Shown here one piece after another: positions 13,607 to 14,328 of a stretch of DNA of 14,328 nucleotides. The notes beneath the pieces were generated by a model that saw nothing but the letters and a program-made list of their open reading frames with translations, was not told where the DNA came from and did not search any database. Positions within the stretch are counted from its first letter, which is position 1. Every line of letters starts with the position of its first letter. The stretch comes from SCGC-AAA076-P13 sp964613455 (GTDB lineage Bacteria; Pseudomonadota; Gammaproteobacteria; Magnimaribacterales; D2472): NCBI GenBank assembly GCA_964613455.1, contig CAZTGS010000022.1, positions 1 through 14,328 of the forward strand, read 5' to 3'. The position numbers and the translations under genes were made by a program.

Positions 13607-14328
13607 ATGCCAACAAAATTATTGAGACAAATTAAAAATACTCTTCCTGAATTAAGGAAGTCTGAAAAAGTTGTTGCTGACTTCGTCCTAAAGGATCCAA
13701 AATCAGTTATAACCATGAAGACAGCTGAGGCATCTAGTGCAATGGGCATAAGCGAGCCAACGCTTATTCGCTTCTGCAAGGCGCTAGGATTTTCTGGTTA
13801 TCAAGAATTTAAAATTAACCTTTCTCAACAACTAGCAGCTGACGATTATTTTGTAATGTATGAGGTTGAAGAAGATGACAGTATTAATGAATTATGTGAA
13901 AAAGTTTTTGATACTACTATTAGTGAAATTCTAAATGTTAGATCTCAAATTGATCAATCGGTTTTAGAGTCTGCTATCGAAATCCTAGCTAATGCTAGGC
14001 GTGTTGAAGTGTATGCTTTTGGTGGATCTGCGCCTGTAGCGATGGATGCTCAACATAAGTTTTTTAGATTAAAAATTCCATCTTCATTTATATCTGATCC
14101 TCATATCCAATTTATGTCTGCTAACTCTTTAGCTAAAGATGACGTTGTCATTGCTATTTCACAATCTGGAACGACTTCTGCGTTGATTGATAGTGTAAAG
14201 ATAGTTCGCAAGGCAGGAGTTAAGGTAATAGGAATCATGCCAGGGAATTCTCCTTTAGCTAATGAGTGTGATTTTCCCATAACGATAAATGTTGGCGATA
14301 ACTATAGAATTAGTAAGCCGCATACTTC
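13607..14328 (+). CDS. hexR: HexR/RpiR-family transcriptional regulator (partial, cut by window end)
   Basis: This is a sugar-phosphate-responsive regulator; 240 codons are visible before the window ends, of about 285 expected. The N-terminal RpiR domain has LRKSEKVVADFVL (16-28) and a helix-turn-helix around AEASSAMGISEPTLIRFCKA (40-59). The SIS domain shows YAFGGSAPVAMDAQHKFFR (136-154) and AISQSGTT (183-190), the phosphosugar-binding loops. The match to E. coli HexR extends through FCKALGFSGYQEFKINLSQQL and EDDSINEL. HexR controls central carbon genes (Entner-Doudoroff, zwf, gluconeogenesis) in response to 2-keto-3-deoxy-6-phosphogluconate. The targets here are outside the window. The ATG at 13607 gives an N-terminus collinear with the family. 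It is transcribed divergently from uvrD. Confidence 0.88.
   Translation, partial: MPTKLLRQIKNTLPELRKSEKVVADFVLKDPKSVITMKTAEASSAMGISEPTLIRFCKALGFSGYQEFKINLSQQLAADDYFVMYEVEEDDSINELCEKVFDTTISEILNVRSQIDQSVLESAIEILANARRVEVYAFGGSAPVAMDAQHKFFRLKIPSSFISDPHIQFMSANSLAKDDVVIAISQSGTTSALIDSVKIVRKAGVKVIGIMPGNSPLANECDFPITINVGDNYRISKPHT

Noticed and set aside
1..14328. tRNA, rRNA, CRISPR arrays, insertion sequences or phage genes
   Set aside because: None seen; almost all sequence is accounted for by typical chromosomal genes and no repeated units or transposase motifs appear.

Overview
This AT-rich window is almost wholly coding and holds 15 protein genes with no RNA genes, mobile elements or CRISPR. The organism looks like a marine, genome-streamlined gammaproteobacterium, with SAR86-like being the closest guess. 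CysQ, YrfG, YaaA, LipA/LipB, UvrD and HexR all read as gammaproteobacterial types. Only about 219 nt lie outside genes, and every convergent gene pair overlaps at its 3' ends. The taxon is inferred from composition and gene style, not from a marker gene.

Layout. (1) 5-3509 is a run of four phosphomonoesterases: cysQ (minus), yrfG-type GMP/IMP nucleotidase (plus), then an operon on the minus strand of an e(P4)-type acid phosphatase followed by an alkaline phosphatase lipoprotein. The cysQ and yrfG start codons share one palindromic hexamer, ATGCAT. (2) 3552-4566 holds a 53-codon small gene overlapping a dienoyl-CoA isomerase gene (plus). (3) 4563-5330 is yaaA (minus). (4) 5367-8298 is an overlapping plus-strand operon of TRAP transporter dctQ, dctM and a lipoprotein that resembles peptide-N-glycosidase F. 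A short MarR-type regulator gene follows at 8391-8726. (5) 8723-13564 is a minus-strand operon transcribed uvrD, dctP, lipB, lipA, with every junction overlapping or 2 nt apart. (6) 13607 to the window end is the start of a HexR/RpiR regulator gene (plus), cut by the window edge.

How the genes fit together. Two periplasmic or lipid-anchored phosphatases could release phosphate and nucleosides from organic phosphates, while CysQ and YrfG act on nucleotides in the cytoplasm. The TRAP transporter is split: the membrane subunits are in one operon and a TakP-like (alpha-keto-acid type) receptor sits in the opposite operon, together with the lipoate biosynthesis pair. Lipoate is the cofactor of pyruvate and 2-oxoglutarate dehydrogenases, so a keto-acid uptake link is plausible but inferred.

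The most unusual item is the PNGase F-like lipoprotein whose start codon overlaps the dctM stop. It keeps the positions of most known PNGase F active-site residues but lacks two of the three disulfides, and it is tied to a transporter rather than to a glycan-degradation locus.
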